Below are positions 61,849-64,000 of a stretch of DNA of 64,000 nt, one piece after another (positions within the stretch are counted from its first letter, which is position 1; each line of letters opens with the position of its first letter). A model generated the notes under the pieces. The model was not told the origin of the DNA and ran no database searches. It saw only the letters and a program-made list of their open reading frames with translations. The DNA comes from Pseudomonas abietaniphila (lineage in GTDB: Bacteria; Pseudomonadota; Gammaproteobacteria; Pseudomonadales; Pseudomonadaceae): assembly GCF_900100795.1 (NCBI RefSeq), contig NZ_FNCO01000020.1, positions 62,001 to 126,000 on the forward strand. The letters are read 5' to 3'. Both the position numbers and the translations under genes were made by a program.

Positions 61849-61883
61849 AGGCCGCTTGTGAGGGTTCACAAGCGGCTTTTTTT
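61849..61883 (+). terminator. Intrinsic terminator after FAH gene
   Basis: GCCGCTTGTGA-GGGT-TCACAAGCGGC followed by seven T, 23 bases after the stop. Confidence 0.9.
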
Positions 61884-62000
61884 GTTTCAGGGACACACCG
61901 GTTTGCCAGGTTGCCGTTTTTTTCACAACCGATCTGGATAATCCGTCGCCGACCGCAGCGCCTTGCCGCTGTGCCAATGAAAACTTTCAGGATCGTTTCG

Positions 62001-62921
62001 ATGGCCGTTGATGCACAACAACTGAGCAAGCCCCCGCGTCGCACGCGTTTTCAATGGTCCTGGTTGTTGATTGCCCTGGTGGTGATCCTCGTCGGCCTGT
62101 CGTACGCATGGCATTGGGACGATCGGGGCTTGTTGTGGTTGCGCGAGCAAAGTGCTTCCGCCGAGCAGCGTGCGGCCAGCGTCTGGCTGCCGGACTACAA
62201 AGTCGATATCGACGGCAAGTCGATGGTAGGACTGGAAAAGGACGAGGCGTCGGATCTGTCCTATGACCCGGTCAGCAAAACCCTGTACTCGGTGATGGGC
62301 AAGAACGCATTCCTGGCTGAGCTGAGCCTGACCGGAGACGTTTTGCGCAAAATCCCGTTGGTGGGCTGGAGCAACCCGGAAGGGGTGATGGTGTTGGGCA
62401 ATGGCTTGATTGCCATTGTCGACGAGCGTCAGCACTTGATGACGATGGTCACGGTGACGCCTGACACCAAGACCCTGGACATCAAGGACTTCCCGAAATA
62501 CGACCTGGGCCCGTCGGTCGATCAGAACAAAGCGTTCGAAGGCGTGACCTGGGACGCCAGGAACCAGCAGATCTTGCTGGGCGAAGAGCGCCCGCCCGCG
62601 CTGTTCAGCTGGAAGTCCGATGGCAGCGCCATCTTGAAGGGCGACAAGCGCAAGCTGGTGAACGACAACCTGATCATGCGCAACCTGTCTGCGCTGTACG
62701 CCGACCAGAAAACCGGGCATCTGCTGGTGTTGTCGGCTGAGTCGCACCTGTTGCTGGAGCTGGACGAAAAGGGCAACAAGGTGAGTTTCATGGCGCTGGT
62801 CACGGGTCTGAATGGTCTGGCTCATACCATTCCTCGCGCCGAAGGCGTCACCATGGACGAGAATCGCACTATTTATATGGTCAGCGAGCCGAACCTGTTT
62901 TATTCGTTCAAGAAGAAGTAA
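62001..62921 (+). CDS. SdiA-regulated family beta-propeller membrane protein (copy 1)
   Basis: A 306-residue protein. The start at 62001 follows AGGA at 61989-61992. A membrane anchor (about 18-37) is followed by a periplasmic SdiA-regulated domain: DEASDLSYDPVSKTLYSVMG, WSNPEGVMVLGNGLIAIVDE, KAFEGVTWDARNQQILLGEE and a closing TMDENRTIYMVSEPNLFYSFK. The repeats give a beta-propeller. Function is unknown. A second related gene follows after 176 bases, so this is a tandem pair. Confidence 0.8.
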   Translation: MAVDAQQLSKPPRRTRFQWSWLLIALVVILVGLSYAWHWDDRGLLWLREQSASAEQRAASVWLPDYKVDIDGKSMVGLEKDEASDLSYDPVSKTLYSVMGKNAFLAELSLTGDVLRKIPLVGWSNPEGVMVLGNGLIAIVDERQHLMTMVTVTPDTKTLDIKDFPKYDLGPSVDQNKAFEGVTWDARNQQILLGEERPPALFSWKSDGSAILKGDKRKLVNDNLIMRNLSALYADQKTGHLLVLSAESHLLLELDEKGNKVSFMALVTGLNGLAHTIPRAEGVTMDENRTIYMVSEPNLFYSFKKK

Positions 62922-62974
62922 AAGGAAGCGATTCCGGCATTCCGGGTTGACTGGACGTTTTTGATTCTGGTCGC

Positions 62975-63001
62975 AGATCGCGGGACAAGCGCCGCTCCTG
63001 C
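62975..63001. repeat. Single REP half, core type B
   Basis: AGATCGCGGGACAAGCGCCG-CTCCTG without a partner, between the two SdiA-regulated genes. Confidence 0.6.
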
Positions 63002-63097
63002 GCCCTCCGGGCAGAAGCCAGATCAGCGCGCGCTTTAAGGCTGGTTTCAGGATAGGGTGATATTAAAGCGCCTCCTGTTTGTCGCCGAGCTCACTGC

Positions 63098-64000
63098 ATG
63101 CGTCGTTTGTCGCCCTTCAAAATCGTCCTGCTCACGCTGCTGGTTCTGTGCGTGCTCGCGGGTTCCTACCTTGTCGCCCGCGAATACCGCGTCGTCGAGC
63201 GTCTCTGGTTCAACTGGCATGTGTTCTGGCAGGCCAGCGATGCACAAGCGCTGGGGCTCGATGATTATGAGGTGGTGATCGAGGCTCGCGTCATTGATGG
63301 GTTGCCAGACAATGTCTCGGCGCTGAGCTACGACCCGCACCGAAAAACCCTGTTCACGGTCACCAATAAAAACCCGGAGCTGGTTGAGCTGAGCCTCGAC
63401 GGGCGCATCGTGCGGCGAATTCCCCTCACCGGCTTCGGTGACGCCGAGGCCGTCGAATACATCAGCCCCGGCACCTATGTGATCAGCGACGAGTACAACC
63501 AGCGACTGATCAAGGTGCACATCGACGACAACACGCTGTTTCTGGATTCTGCCGATGCCGAGCAACTGACGTTGGGTATCGACGCCGGCGGCAACAGCGG
63601 TTTCGAGGGCCTGGCGTATGACAACCAGGGCCAGCGCCTGTTTGTGGCCAAAGAGCGCAAGCCGGTTCAGATCATCGAAGTGCGCGGTTTTCCCAATCTT
63701 GCCCCGGGCTCGCCCAATGTCCTTGAGGTGACCTCCAGTAAACGGCGTGATGCCGGATTGTTCGTGCGGGACCTTTCCAGCTTGCAGTTCGATGAGCTCA
63801 GCGGGCACTTGCTGGCGCTGTCGGATGAGTCTCGACAAATACTGGAGCTTGATACGCAGGGCAGGCCCGTCGGCAACGTGTCGCTGAGCAAAGGCAGCAT
63901 GGGCTTGAGCAAAAGCGTGCCGCAGGCGGAGGGAATCGCGATGGGGGATGACGGGACGTTGTACGTGGTGAGCGAGCCGAACCTGTTTTATGTGTTCAGG
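63098..64000 (+). CDS. SdiA-regulated family protein (copy 2), 3'-truncated by window end
   Basis: The frame starts at ATG 63098 and is open to the last base; 301 codons are visible. It has the same plan as copy 1: a membrane anchor (about 9-28) followed by NVSALSYDPHRKTLFTVTN, then VISDEYNQRLIKV, GFEGLAYDNQGQRLFVAKE and DGTLYVVSEPNLFYVF near the visible end. The last motif matches the C-terminus of copy 1, so only a few residues are missing. The start lacks a strong ribosome site. Similarity to copy 1 is clear in pattern but many residues differ, so the duplication is old. Confidence 0.75.
   Translation, partial: MRRLSPFKIVLLTLLVLCVLAGSYLVAREYRVVERLWFNWHVFWQASDAQALGLDDYEVVIEARVIDGLPDNVSALSYDPHRKTLFTVTNKNPELVELSLDGRIVRRIPLTGFGDAEAVEYISPGTYVISDEYNQRLIKVHIDDNTLFLDSADAEQLTLGIDAGGNSGFEGLAYDNQGQRLFVAKERKPVQIIEVRGFPNLAPGSPNVLEVTSSKRRDAGLFVRDLSSLQFDELSGHLLALSDESRQILELDTQGRPVGNVSLSKGSMGLSKSVPQAEGIAMGDDGTLYVVSEPNLFYVFR

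Overview
The window is a chromosomal segment of a Pseudomonas species (gamma-proteobacteria, probably the fluorescens/syringae side of the genus). This rests on recognisable Pseudomonas gene blocks (asmA-mutY-yggX, hisBHAF, gpmI-envC-ctpA, secB-grxC, spuIABCDEFGH, divergent serA and D-2-hydroxyglutarate dehydrogenase), GC-rich codon use, and many Pseudomonas-type REP/REPIN repeats between genes. Species cannot be assigned from the sequence alone.

Layout. (1) 1-4.7 kb is accessory DNA of lower GC. It holds the tail of a membrane protein, a type VI secretion-like DNase toxin with an Ntox15 C-terminus and a glycine-zipper N-terminus, its GAD-like/DUF1851 immunity gene, and a complete IS4-family element. 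It ends at a tRNA-Thr gene whose 3' end faces the accessory DNA. (2) 4.9-30.8 kb is core chromosome: a methyltransferase, a polar amino acid ABC transporter, GABA permease, cytochrome b561, tRNA-Phe, yggX-mutY-asmA, an OFA-family transporter, the histidine genes hisB-hisH-DUF2164-hisA-hisF, a solute-binding protein, yibQ-ctpA-envC-gpmI, rhodanese-grxC-secB, and trmL. (3) 30.8-38.7 kb is a sulfur-scavenging region in flux: remnants of tauA and tauD with tauB and tauC gone, an OprD-family porin, the 1-Cys peroxiredoxin lsfA, and an ssuACBF transporter operon without ssuE or ssuD. (4) 39.0-52.7 kb is the polyamine locus: spuI divergent from spuABCDEFGH, followed by a penicillin-acylase-family enzyme in the position of HacB. 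(5) 52.9-64 kb carries small exported or enzymatic proteins (a secreted ParB/Srx-fold protein, DUF6436, a lipase-like hydrolase, DUF2059, a 2OG-Fe(II) oxygenase, DUF4399), then serA divergent from D-2-hydroxyglutarate dehydrogenase, an FAH-family hydrolase, and two tandem SdiA-regulated beta-propeller membrane proteins, the second cut by the window end.

How the genes work together. The spu genes import putrescine and spermidine (SpuDEFGH) and degrade them through gamma-glutamylated intermediates (SpuI/SpuB synthetases, SpuC transaminase, SpuA hydrolase). The GABA permease and the basic amino acid transporter fit the same nitrogen-scavenging style. SerA and D-2-hydroxyglutarate dehydrogenase form a known thermodynamic pair in serine synthesis. 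LsfA and the Ssu transporter belong to the sulfate-starvation response, but the desulfonating enzymes are absent here.

The most notable observations are the Tde1/Tdi1-like toxin-immunity pair, the decayed tau operon beside an ssu operon without its monooxygenase, a hairpin covering the IS4 transposase start, and about twenty REPIN elements of at least six core types, some of them mosaic.
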